Shown here: positions 1 through 6,694 of the stretch, in pieces
How the letters are laid out: each line of letters opens with the position of its first letter
Numbering within the stretch: the first letter of the stretch is position 1
Source: Desulfobacteraceae bacterium
Lineage (GTDB): Bacteria > Desulfobacterota > DSM-4660 > Desulfatiglandales > Desulfatiglandaceae
NCBI GenBank assembly: GCA_011048855.1
Contig: DSCZ01000574.1
Location: 1-7,676 of the forward strand
Length of the DNA: 7,676 nucleotides
Direction: 5' to 3'
Made by a program: the position numbers and the translations under genes
Notes under the pieces: model-generated
Databases searched by the model: none
Seen by the model: the letters and a program-made list of their open reading frames with translations, nothing else
Told to the model about the DNA's origin: nothing

Positions 1-500
1 CATTATACAGACGTGAGCTTTATGAAGAAGCCTACGATGCCTATGACGAATTCGAACGGCTGCATCCGAAAAATTCAGCCGTACCCTATGCCCTCTATCA
101 AAAGGGCATGTGCCATTTCAGCCGGATGCGCGGCATCGACAGGGATCAGACCGCCACCCGCAACGCCATGGATCAATTTGAACGGCTTCTCGAAAGATTT
201 CCTGGCTCAATTTATTCGGCCCGAGCCCGCAGAAAACTCACCGAATGCTATACATCTCTGGTCCGCCATGAACTCTTCGTTGCGGATTTCTACCTGAAAA
301 AGAAAAAATATGAGGCAGCCCGGGACCGTTACATCTACCTGCTGGAAAGCTACCCCGACTTCGGCCAGTACCTGCATGCGCTGGAAAGCCTGAATATATG
401 CATGCAAAACATAAAAGATCAGGAGGAAGGTTCAAAATCATGGTTCCGCAGAATTATTCCCTTTGACCACTCAGGAGACCGGGCGCCTATGTGGTGGTAG
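1..500 (+). CDS. bamD: Outer membrane protein assembly factor BamD, C-terminal part (5' end outside window)
   Basis: BamD (YfiO/ComL) is a periplasm-facing lipoprotein of tetratricopeptide-like helical repeats. It works with BamA in folding beta-barrel proteins into the outer membrane. The frame is open from the left edge (first full codon at base 3) to TAG at 498-500, giving 165 visible residues against roughly 240-280 for the family. The lipobox and first repeats are therefore missing. Visible hallmarks are the helix-turn-helix repeat 'ALYQKGMCHF', the BamD-typical 'DRDQTATRNAMDQFERLL' stretch, and a following repeat with 'ARARRKLTEC' and 'FYLKKKKYEAARDRY', ending in a 'LLESYPD' turn. The last ~25 residues are basic then hydrophobic and finish in Met-Trp-Trp, a tail I do not recognise as conserved. 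The internal ATG at 108 is not the gene start, because the homologous repeats continue upstream of it. The gene converges on alaS with 8 bp between stop codons. A generic TPR lipoprotein is the alternative, but the DRDQ motif argues for BamD. Confidence 0.9.
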   Translation, partial: LYRRELYEEAYDAYDEFERLHPKNSAVPYALYQKGMCHFSRMRGIDRDQTATRNAMDQFERLLERFPGSIYSARARRKLTECYTSLVRHELFVADFYLKKKKYEAARDRYIYLLESYPDFGQYLHALESLNICMQNIKDQEEGSKSWFRRIIPFDHSGDRAPMWW

Positions 501-508
501 TCCGATCG

Positions 509-3157
509 TCAACCATTTACAATTTCTTCGACAATCCTGTAGAACTCCTCCAGCGCTGAAAACAGCAATTCAGGCTTCGATCCGCCTCCCTGGGCCATGT
601 CCGGCCTTCCACCGCCTTTTCCTCCGACTATCCCGGAGAGCCTCGTGATAATACGCCCCGCATGAAACTGTCCGGTCAGATCTTTGGTTACCACGCAGGT
701 AAGCATAGCCCGGCCGGCGTTGTCGGCCCCGACCACTACCACGCCTTTCCGCAGTTGGTCCTTTATCCGGTCCGCGGCTTCACGCAAATCCCTTGGGGAA
801 TCCGCCTCGAGTTTCCTGGCGATCACCTTGACACCGCCTATCTCGCGGACGCCGGCAAGAATGTCATCAGGTTTCCCGGCGATCAATTTAGATTTAAGAG
901 ATTGTATTTCACGATCTTTATCTTTATATTCCTTAATAAATCGCGTAAGCCTTTCTTCGACTCCGTCCATTGTGGTTTTGAGGAGCACCGCGGCCGAACG
1001 CAGTGTCTGTTCGAGCCACTGGTCATGCGCCAGAGCCGCCTCACCGGTAATCGCTTCGATGCGGCGCACATTGGCCGCCACGGACGTTTCTGCAACCACC
1101 CTGAACAACCCTATGTCTCCCGTCCTCCGTGCGTGAGTACCGCCGCACAGTTCTCTGCTGACTCCCTCGCCCACACCAACGACTCTGACTTCGGCACCGT
1201 ACCGCTCTTCGAAAATAGCCATTGCACCGGTTTTCATCGCATCTTCTTTTGTCATCACCATGGTTTCCACGGGTAAATTGTCGGTTATATATCGATTCAC
1301 CCTTCGTTCCAGTTCCTGGATGGTTTCGAAGTCTACCTGCGCGAAATGGGTAAAATCGAAACGGAGTCTTTCAGACGATACGAGCGAGCCTGCCTGCTTA
1401 ACATGATCTCCGAGTAATTCCCGCAAAACTGCATGCATTAAATGGGTAGCTGAGTGATTGCGGGCGGTCGCGGCCCTTTTTCCACCATGCACCGTGGCCC
1501 GGACCCTGTCTCCCACATGAAGGTGGCCGGAAACCACCCTGACCTTATTGACTATAAGCTCCGGACAGGGTTTCAGGGTATCCTCCACCTCAAGCGAACC
1601 GGAATCGAAGGCAATCGTTCCACTATCACCCACCTGTCCTCCCGCTCTTCCGTAAAACGGCGTGCGGTCAAGAACAACTTCGACCTCGGAGCCGGTCACA
1701 ACCTCATTCGTTTCTACACCGTCCGCCACCAGGGCTGTGACAGTCGCATCCACCGACAGCGTATCGTATCCGACGAACAGGCTTATCAAACCACGGCCGA
1801 CCATCTTCAGATAGACTTCAGGAACGGCTTCTTCTCCGCTCCCACGCCAGGACTCCTGGCTTTTCGCCCTCTGCCTCACCATTGCCGCTTCATAACCCTC
1901 TGTGTCCACATCCAAGCAGTTATCACGCGCCACATCGCGCACTATATCGATAGACAGCCCGTAAGTGTCGTACAGTTTAAAAGCCGTATCCCCGGAGATC
2001 AATTTCCCGCCTTTCTGCTTGATCAGCGAGATTTCCTCTTCAAGAACCTTCATACTGTAAGCCAGTGTATCTGAAAATCGCTTCTCTTCATTGACCACCA
2101 GTCCGTTTATCAAGCTTCCGGCCCGCATGAGCTCGGGGTAATCCTCCCCCATGAATTCCACGACTTTTCCGCACACCAAATACAGAAACGAACCGATGAG
2201 TCCAAGCACATGGCCGAACCGAGCCGCCCTACGGATTATCCTTCGGAGAACATAACCCCGTCCTTCGTTCGAAGGCATGACACCGTCTGCGATCAAAAAT
2301 GCTGCAGCCCGTGCATGATCCGATATCACCCGAAACGCAACATCCTCCCGCCCACCTTTTGCATAGGCGGTCCCGGAGAGTTCCTCTACATACGCAACAA
2401 GCCCCCTTAGAATATCGGTTTCGTAGTTCGAAGGAGCTCCCTGTATAACCGCAGCGAGCCTTTCGAGCCCCATTCCTGTGTCAATGTTGGGGTTCGGAAG
2501 AGGCTCGAAGCTCCCGTCGGGTTGGCGGTCGAACTGCGTGAAAACAAGATTGTATATTTCGAGGTACCTCTCACAGTCGCAGCCCGGTGCACAATCTTTC
2601 CTGCCACATGAAAAATCCGGACCCTGATCGAAATATATTTCCGAGCATGGTCCGCAGGGGCCGGTTTCCCCCATCGCCCAGAAATTATCCTTTTCTCCGA
2701 GCTTGACGATTTTTTCCGGTGCCATCCCTACCTTGTCACGCCACAGCCTCAGGGCCTCGTCATCGTCTTTGAACACTGAAACATACAGCCTCTCCGGTGA
2801 AATCAGGTAGACCCGGGTCAAAAGCTCCCATGCCCAGGATATTGCCTCCTCCTTGAAATAATCGCCGAACGAGAAATTACCCAGCATTTCAAAGAAAGTG
2901 TGATGTCGCAACGTATAACCGACCTGTTCCAGGTCGTTGTGTTTGCCGCCGGCTCGCACACATTTCTGCGAGGTGGCAGCGCGTGTGTACGCCCGTTTTT
3001 CCTCTCCAAGGTAAAGTCTTTTAAACTGTACCATGCCGGCATTGGTGAACAACAAGGAAGGATCATCCTTCGGAACAAGCGAGGAGCTTTCGACGATCTC
3101 GTGACCCCTTTCCTTATAAAACTCCAGAAAAATCCGTCTTATTTCTCGTGAATTCAT
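509..3157 (-). CDS. alaS: Alanyl-tRNA synthetase
   Basis: This cytoplasmic class II synthetase charges tRNA-Ala with alanine and hydrolyses mischarged Ser/Gly-tRNA. At 882 residues it is full length (the E. coli enzyme is about 876). The N-terminal catalytic core (about 1-250) carries the class II region around 'TNAGMVQFK' (38-46), 'ATSQKCVRAGGKHNDL' and 'HHTFFEMLGNFSFGDY' (85-100), and the motif 3 region 'GMGLERL' (228-234). The editing domain has both metal-binding pairs, H568/H572 in 'NHSATH' and C671/H675 in 'CGGTH'. The C-terminal DHHA1-type domain has the glycine-rich 'GGKGGGRPDMAQGGG' (845-859). A cysteine cluster (C168, C171, C184, C189, C193, C195) sits in the catalytic domain. The ATG start (3155-3157) has only a weak Shine-Dalgarno (GGA about 7 nt upstream), but the protein begins exactly where family members do. 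It lies 61 bp downstream of recA in the same direction, so it is probably the last gene of that transcript, perhaps helped by a weak promoter in the gap. Confidence 0.98.
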   Translation of the reverse strand: MNSREIRRIFLEFYKERGHEIVESSSLVPKDDPSLLFTNAGMVQFKRLYLGEEKRAYTRAATSQKCVRAGGKHNDLEQVGYTLRHHTFFEMLGNFSFGDYFKEEAISWAWELLTRVYLISPERLYVSVFKDDDEALRLWRDKVGMAPEKIVKLGEKDNFWAMGETGPCGPCSEIYFDQGPDFSCGRKDCAPGCDCERYLEIYNLVFTQFDRQPDGSFEPLPNPNIDTGMGLERLAAVIQGAPSNYETDILRGLVAYVEELSGTAYAKGGREDVAFRVISDHARAAAFLIADGVMPSNEGRGYVLRRIIRRAARFGHVLGLIGSFLYLVCGKVVEFMGEDYPELMRAGSLINGLVVNEEKRFSDTLAYSMKVLEEEISLIKQKGGKLISGDTAFKLYDTYGLSIDIVRDVARDNCLDVDTEGYEAAMVRQRAKSQESWRGSGEEAVPEVYLKMVGRGLISLFVGYDTLSVDATVTALVADGVETNEVVTGSEVEVVLDRTPFYGRAGGQVGDSGTIAFDSGSLEVEDTLKPCPELIVNKVRVVSGHLHVGDRVRATVHGGKRAATARNHSATHLMHAVLRELLGDHVKQAGSLVSSERLRFDFTHFAQVDFETIQELERRVNRYITDNLPVETMVMTKEDAMKTGAMAIFEERYGAEVRVVGVGEGVSRELCGGTHARRTGDIGLFRVVAETSVAANVRRIEAITGEAALAHDQWLEQTLRSAAVLLKTTMDGVEERLTRFIKEYKDKDREIQSLKSKLIAGKPDDILAGVREIGGVKVIARKLEADSPRDLREAADRIKDQLRKGVVVVGADNAGRAMLTCVVTKDLTGQFHAGRIITRLSGIVGGKGGGRPDMAQGGGSKPELLFSALEEFYRIVEEIVNG

Positions 3158-3185
3158 TATTTTTTCCAGTCTTTAACAGTTACGA

Positions 3186-3214
3186 ATTTCATCTCTATTT
3201 TAATAAAACTTCAA
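3186..3214 (-). promoter_or_regulatory. Possible weak sigma70-type promoter for alaS
   Basis: In the 61-bp gap between recA and alaS the - strand shows TTGAAG (3209-3214), a 17-nt spacer, then TGAAAT (3186-3191). Each hexamer matches the sigma70 consensus at four of six positions, and the spacing is ideal. Initiation would give a leader of roughly 20-25 nt before the alaS ATG. The gap is AT-rich, so a match this good could arise by chance. I see no hairpin followed by a T-run here, so readthrough from recA is equally likely. Confidence 0.2.
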
Positions 3215-3218
3215 GGAT

Positions 3219-4247
3219 TTACTTCTCGACAGGTTCCGGTTCCGCATTCTTTTTCCCATCAATCCGCTCGAGCCCGGTCTTTTCAAGGATAAGCGACTTC
3301 AGCTTGGCCAGAACGTCTTCATGCTCCATCAAAAAAGCCTTGGCGTTCTGTCTGCCCTGCCCTATTCGTTCTTCACCGAAGGAATACCAGGCCCCGCTCT
3401 TTTGGACGAACCCCATGTCAACCGCCAAGTCCAAAATATCGCCTTCCTTGGATATCCCGTGACCGTATATGATGTCGAATTCCGCCTCTTTGAAAGGCGG
3501 TGCGATTTTGTTTTTCAACACTTTCACACGGGTTCGGTTGCCGATAATCTGGTCGCCTTCCTTTATGGCCCCGATGCGTCGGATATCAAGGCGCTGGCTG
3601 GCGTAAAACTTGAGAGCGTTTCCTCCGGTGGTTGTTTCAGGATTCCCGAACATCACCCCGATTTTCATCCTTATCTGGTTGATAAAAATCACGCATGTCC
3701 GGGATTTGCTGATGCAGGAAGTGAGTTTCCTGAGAGCCTGGCTCATGAGACGCGCTTGAAGGCCTACGTGTTGATCCCCCATTTCCCCTTCTATTTCGGC
3801 CCTTGGCACCAGAGCCGCGACCGAATCGATTATCAAAACGTCTATGCCCCCGCTCCGGACAAGAATCTCCGCGATATCGAGCGCCTGTTCTCCTGTATCC
3901 GGCTGGGACACCAGCAGGCTGTCCACATCGACTCCCAGTTTGCGGGCATACCCTATGTCCAGCGCATGTTCGGCATCGATGAACGCCACCATCCCTCCCA
4001 TCGCCTGGGCTTCCGCCGCGACGTGCAGTGCAAGAGTGGTTTTGCCGGAAGACTCCGGCCCGTATATTTCCACCACCCTGCCGCGGGGAACTCCTCCTAT
4101 ACCGAGAGCCAGATCCAGAGAAAGAGAGCCTGTTGAAATGGCGGGGATATCAATCACCGCCTGTTCACCCATTTTCATTATAGATCCGCGTCCGAATTGT
4201 TTTTCGATTTGAGATATGGCCTGTTCGACCGCTTTTTCCTTCTCCAT
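3219..4247 (-). CDS. recA: Recombinase RecA
   Basis: RecA is the ATP-dependent strand-exchange protein of homologous recombination and the co-protease that triggers LexA self-cleavage in the SOS response. From the ATG at 4245-4247 it is 342 residues, normal for the family. The Walker A loop 'GPESSGKTT' is at 63-71, the catalytic glutamate is E93 in 'DAEHALD', and Walker B 'VLIID' is at 137-141. The DNA-binding loop L1 region '[16 protein letters not shown]' lies at 153-168. Loop L2 '[17 protein letters not shown]' is at 201-217, with the conserved glutamine Q191 just before it. The C-terminal domain is complete and ends in an acidic 'EPEPVEK' tail, as in other RecAs. A GTG directly precedes the ATG (4248-4250). 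The ATG is preferred because GGAGGG lies 6 nt upstream of it, against only 3 nt for the GTG. thpR ends 16 bp upstream, leaving no dedicated promoter region, and no recX follows before alaS. No intein or frameshift is present. Confidence 0.99.
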   Translation of the reverse strand: MEKEKAVEQAISQIEKQFGRGSIMKMGEQAVIDIPAISTGSLSLDLALGIGGVPRGRVVEIYGPESSGKTTLALHVAAEAQAMGGMVAFIDAEHALDIGYARKLGVDVDSLLVSQPDTGEQALDIAEILVRSGGIDVLIIDSVAALVPRAEIEGEMGDQHVGLQARLMSQALRKLTSCISKSRTCVIFINQIRMKIGVMFGNPETTTGGNALKFYASQRLDIRRIGAIKEGDQIIGNRTRVKVLKNKIAPPFKEAEFDIIYGHGISKEGDILDLAVDMGFVQKSGAWYSFGEERIGQGRQNAKAFLMEHEDVLAKLKSLILEKTGLERIDGKKNAEPEPVEK

Positions 4248-4253
4248 CACAAA

Positions 4254-4259
4254 CCCTCC
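4254..4259 (-). promoter_or_regulatory. Strong ribosome binding site of recA
   Basis: The - strand reads TGGAGGGTTTGTGATG, with the GGAGGG core ending 6 nt before the ATG at 4245-4247. It lies in the 16-bp gap after the thpR stop codon. It is the best Shine-Dalgarno in the window and favours the ATG over the adjacent in-frame GTG. Confidence 0.8.
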
Positions 4260-4263
4260 ATTA

Positions 4264-4848
4264 TCATCGATCTTTCTCCCCGTCCACGACGGTCGCGTCC
4301 TTCAGCGGCATCCGCTCAAGTACGGTGTAAACAGCACCCCTGGGCGTGAGATCACTCTTAAACAGCACCAGTTCGCCGAGCCGGCATTCATCAGATTGAA
4401 TGCCGTCATAACGCTCGAAAACATTTCCGTGGCCGCCGCTGCGGAACCTGCCCAGGGTCAAATGAGGCCTGAAGGCCCTTTTGTCAATCTTTACGCCGAC
4501 AGGTGCAAGCGCGTCAACAAGTTCATGCTTGAACGCACTCATTCGGGATGTTTCCCCGGACACTCCCGCCCACAGCACACGCGGCCTACGCGGAGGCCCG
4601 AAAACTCCAAGCCCCTTCAGTGCAACGGTAAAAGATTCGTAGCCGGAGCAGACTGTCGCTGCGGATTCTTTTATAAATTCCAACATCTCTTCAGGCACAT
4701 CACCCAAAAAGACCACCGTCAAATGGATTTTTTCAACAGCAGCCCATCGGATGTCAAGGCCGCTTTTTTTCAAGCCTTCCAACGTATCTGACAGCACAGA
4801 TTTAATAGGCCCCGGCAATTCAAAGGCCAGGAAGGAACGAATAGTCAT
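4264..4848 (-). CDS. thpR: RNA 2',3'-cyclic phosphodiesterase (2H family, LigT/ThpR)
   Basis: Members of the two-histidine phosphoesterase family open 2',3'-cyclic phosphates at RNA ends to 2'-phosphomonoesters; in vitro they also join or cleave 2'-5' linkages in tRNA halves ('2'-5' RNA ligase'). The protein is 194 residues, typical for the family. Both catalytic HxTx motifs are intact: 'HLTV' at 42-45 within '[11 protein letters not shown]', and 'HLTL' at 129-132 within '[13 protein letters not shown]'. The start '[11 protein letters not shown]' matches the usual N-terminal beta strand. The ATG (4846-4848) lies inside the 3' end of cinA, with a 29-bp overlap and an AGGCGG-like Shine-Dalgarno upstream, so translation is probably coupled to cinA. 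The stop is 16 bp before recA. The true cellular substrate of bacterial ThpR proteins is not settled, and nothing in the sequence adds to that. Confidence 0.93.
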   Translation of the reverse strand: MTIRSFLAFELPGPIKSVLSDTLEGLKKSGLDIRWAAVEKIHLTVVFLGDVPEEMLEFIKESAATVCSGYESFTVALKGLGVFGPPRRPRVLWAGVSGETSRMSAFKHELVDALAPVGVKIDKRAFRPHLTLGRFRSGGHGNVFERYDGIQSDECRLGELVLFKSDLTPRGAVYTVLERMPLKDATVVDGEKDR

Positions 4849-6076
4849 TGAGATACCGCCTGATCCAATCCAGGGCCATCATCGCCGCCTCGGTCTTGAT
4901 ACGGTCCCGGGACCCTTGGAACCTGTACCGCCCGCTGAAAAGTTCCTTCTCCGAACAGAAACCGAGGTGAACCGTACCGACGGGCTTTTCGAAGCTTCCC
5001 CCGCCAGGGCCTGCTATCCCGGAAACCGCTACCCCTATGTCGGCCCGCAGACGTCCACGGACGCCGGAGGCCATCTCACAGGCCGTCGATCCACTGACCG
5101 CCCCGTGAGCATGCAGCGTGTCCGGGTTGACACCCAGGAGATCCATTTTAGCTTCGTTGCTGTAAACGATGCACCCTCCCTTGAAGTATTCAGAGCTTCC
5201 GGCCTCGCCGGTCAAAAGATGCCCTATCAGGCCGCCGGTGCAGGATTCTGCCAGAGCGACACTCAAACCATGCCTGCGTAGAAGTCCCCCAACCACATGC
5301 GCCATTGTACGGTCTCCCACCGCGAAGACAAAAGCCCCTAAAAGATCACAGGCTGCGTTCTGCACGCGTTCAAGAATTTCATGAGCCTGCCTTTCATCCA
5401 GCCCTCTGAAGTTCAGAGTCACGTGAATTTCTGGAAACCTGGGATAAAAACCGAAAATTACATCCGGCTCAGAACGCTGCAGGTCGTCGAGTATTTCCGC
5501 CACCCGGGATTCCCCGATGCCATATAGCTTCAGGACACGCTGAAAAAGCCTATCGAGTGGACCGTAGACCCTCATGATTCCGGGAATCACGAAATGGTCC
5601 AGCAAGCGGCGCATCTGTTCCGGCACTCCCGGAAGGAAAAAAAAATCCGCATCTCCGCCCTTGATCTTGAAACCGCAGCTTGTACCTTCCGGATCCAGGG
5701 GTTCAGCTCCTTCCGGCAGCATCGCCAGCTTTTCAAGAGGACGGTTTATCTTCGCCCCCGTTTCATCTGCATAGCGCAAAAGGCTCCGGTAAACCTCCGG
5801 ATGGCGTATCAGCCGAAGCCTGAACGCGCCGGCGGCGATTTCACAGGTGATATCATCCACCGTCGAACCGAGCCCCCCGGTCACGATCACGAAACCGCCC
5901 CGCCGCATCGCCTGTTCGAGCTCGCTGGAAACGGCCCTTTGGTCGTCTCCGAGGCATGTAATACGCGTAACCTGCAGGCCTGCATCAATAAGCCGTCGGC
6001 ATGCGTATCGGGAATTGACATCAAGTACCTTCCCCGAAGTCAACTCATCGCCTATGGTTATTATCTCGCAATTCAT
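4820..6076 (-). CDS. cinA: CinA-family protein: COG1058 domain fused to NMN deamidase (PncC-like) domain
   Basis: CinA joins an N-terminal molybdopterin-binding-like domain (ADP-ribose pyrophosphatase activity in characterised members) to a C-terminal nicotinamide mononucleotide deamidase that returns NMN to NAD synthesis. The protein has 418 residues, the usual size. The N-domain (about 1-165) shows 'EIITIGDELTSGKVLDVNS', 'VTGGLGSTVDDIT' (65-77, where most relatives have Pro in place of S71), and 'FFFLPGVPEQM' (145-155). The C-domain (about 257-410) has the catalytic-serine motif 'AESCTGG' (276-282, S278), 'YSNEAK' (305-310) with the conserved lysine K310, and 'SGIAGPGGG' (352-360). The start is the ATG at 6074-6076, which opens the conserved 'EIITIGDEL' strand and has GGGA 8 nt upstream. 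An in-frame ATG at 6142 would only add translated pgpA antiframe. It starts 19 bp after pgpA and overlaps thpR by 29 bp. The name 'competence/damage-inducible' comes from pneumococcal cinA-recA; competence here is not implied. A nine-T run encodes F145-F147. Confidence 0.95.
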   Translation of the reverse strand: MNCEIITIGDELTSGKVLDVNSRYACRRLIDAGLQVTRITCLGDDQRAVSSELEQAMRRGGFVIVTGGLGSTVDDITCEIAAGAFRLRLIRHPEVYRSLLRYADETGAKINRPLEKLAMLPEGAEPLDPEGTSCGFKIKGGDADFFFLPGVPEQMRRLLDHFVIPGIMRVYGPLDRLFQRVLKLYGIGESRVAEILDDLQRSEPDVIFGFYPRFPEIHVTLNFRGLDERQAHEILERVQNAACDLLGAFVFAVGDRTMAHVVGGLLRRHGLSVALAESCTGGLIGHLLTGEAGSSEYFKGGCIVYSNEAKMDLLGVNPDTLHAHGAVSGSTACEMASGVRGRLRADIGVAVSGIAGPGGGSFEKPVGTVHLGFCSEKELFSGRYRFQGSRDRIKTEAAMMALDWIRRYLNDYSFLPGL

Positions 6077-6095
6077 CCCGCGCTTCCCGACTGCA

Positions 6096-6611
6096 TCACG
6101 ACAAAACCCCTGCAAAAAAAAGACCCCACAGGCCCAGGGCACTGTAAATACCGGCCACCAGATCGTCCGCGACGATCCCCAGGCCTCCGGGGAGCCTCTC
6201 TGCCATTCCTACAGGAAACGGCTTGACGATATCGAAGAAACGAAACAACAAAAATCCCGCAAGCAGAAGGCTCCAGGAGGGTTTCCACAAACCCACGGTT
6301 GTGAAAAACCCAACCACTTCGTCGACAACGACTTCCGGTGGATCTTCGACCCCAGAGCGGCGCCGATAGAAATCGGAACTCCAAACGGCCACAAAAATCA
6401 AAACGACGAGCAAGGCAATTTTTACGAAAAGCCCGAAGCACCCGGCTATTAAAATCAAAGGGACCGCGGCGAGTGTCCCCGCTGTGCCGGGTGCCACCGG
6501 CGAAAGACCGCTGCCGAACCATACCGCGATCAGGTTCAAAATTCCCCCGCCCTTCCCGGACCGGGCCTTGGCCGTGCGGTACGAAACGTTATCAAAACGG
6601 CATTTCCACAT
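6096..6611 (-). CDS. pgpA: Phosphatidylglycerophosphatase A
   Basis: PgpA is an inner-membrane enzyme that dephosphorylates phosphatidylglycerol phosphate, the last step to phosphatidylglycerol. From the ATG at 6609-6611 it has 171 residues, matching the family. The signature segments are all present: 'FGSGLSPVAPGTAGTLAA' (32-49), 'EDPPEVVVDEVVG' (89-101) with the acidic metal-binding residues, 'FRFFDIVKP' (123-131) and 'GGLGIVADDLVAG' (142-154). Hydrophobic stretches near 51-77, 113-126 and 158-170 fit three or four membrane segments. The start is uncertain. The ATG has only AGGTG 4 nt upstream and adds a basic N-terminus of about 27 residues before the first motif, similar in length to E. 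coli PgpA. A TTG at 6537-6539 preceded by GGGGGA would give a 147-residue form beginning 'NLIAVWFGSG'. A TTG at 6614 adds one residue and has no suitable site. It lies 19 bp before cinA and 83 bp after larC. Confidence 0.95.
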   Translation of the reverse strand: MWKCRFDNVSYRTAKARSGKGGGILNLIAVWFGSGLSPVAPGTAGTLAAVPLILIAGCFGLFVKIALLVVLIFVAVWSSDFYRRRSGVEDPPEVVVDEVVGFFTTVGLWKPSWSLLLAGFLLFRFFDIVKPFPVGMAERLPGGLGIVADDLVAGIYSALGLWGLFFAGVLS

Positions 6612-6630
6612 CAAGCACCTATACCCGTCG

Positions 6631-6680
6631 CTGATCCACCATTAATATTTTTCATGGAGAAATTTAGATGGTGGATTCAG
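6631..6680 (-). repeat. Imperfect inverted repeat (stem-loop) in the larC-pgpA spacer
   Basis: The 83-bp gap between larC and pgpA contains CTGATCCACCAT (6631-6642) and, 25 nt later, its complement with one extra base, ATGGTGGATTCAG (6668-6680). The stem is 12 bp with one bulged base, around an AT-rich loop. On the - strand the structure is not followed by a T-run, so it is not a canonical intrinsic terminator for larC. On the + strand a five-T run occurs only about 11 nt after the stem. A 14-codon reading frame starts in the loop (ATG at 6653-6655), and its TGA (6611-6613) overlaps the pgpA ATG by one base. It has no visible Shine-Dalgarno. The structure could act on pgpA translation or RNA stability, or it could be neutral. 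Confidence 0.6.
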
Positions 6681-6694
6681 GGCCGTCCGCCTTT

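Noticed and set aside
1454..2074. 206-codon open frame on the + strand, with a similar one at 662-1276
   Set aside because: Both are antisense to the full-length alaS frame and have no recognisable protein features.
3174..3182. TAACAGTTA palindrome in the recA-alaS gap as an operator
   Set aside because: A 4-bp arm is expected by chance in AT-rich DNA, and it does not match a LexA site I know.
3158..3218. Intrinsic terminator after recA
   Set aside because: There is no GC-rich hairpin with a following T-run on the - strand.
3321..4136. 271-codon open frame on the + strand
   Set aside because: It lies wholly antisense to recA, whose motifs are unmistakable, and it shows no domain or convincing start site. 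It is a shadow of codon bias.
6077..6142. Upstream ATG extending cinA by 22 residues
   Set aside because: The extension overlaps pgpA, has no homology, and the conserved CinA N-terminus begins at the ATG at 6076 with a usable Shine-Dalgarno.
5594..6226. 210-codon open frame on the + strand
   Set aside because: It runs antisense across the cinA/pgpA junction, with no family resemblance.
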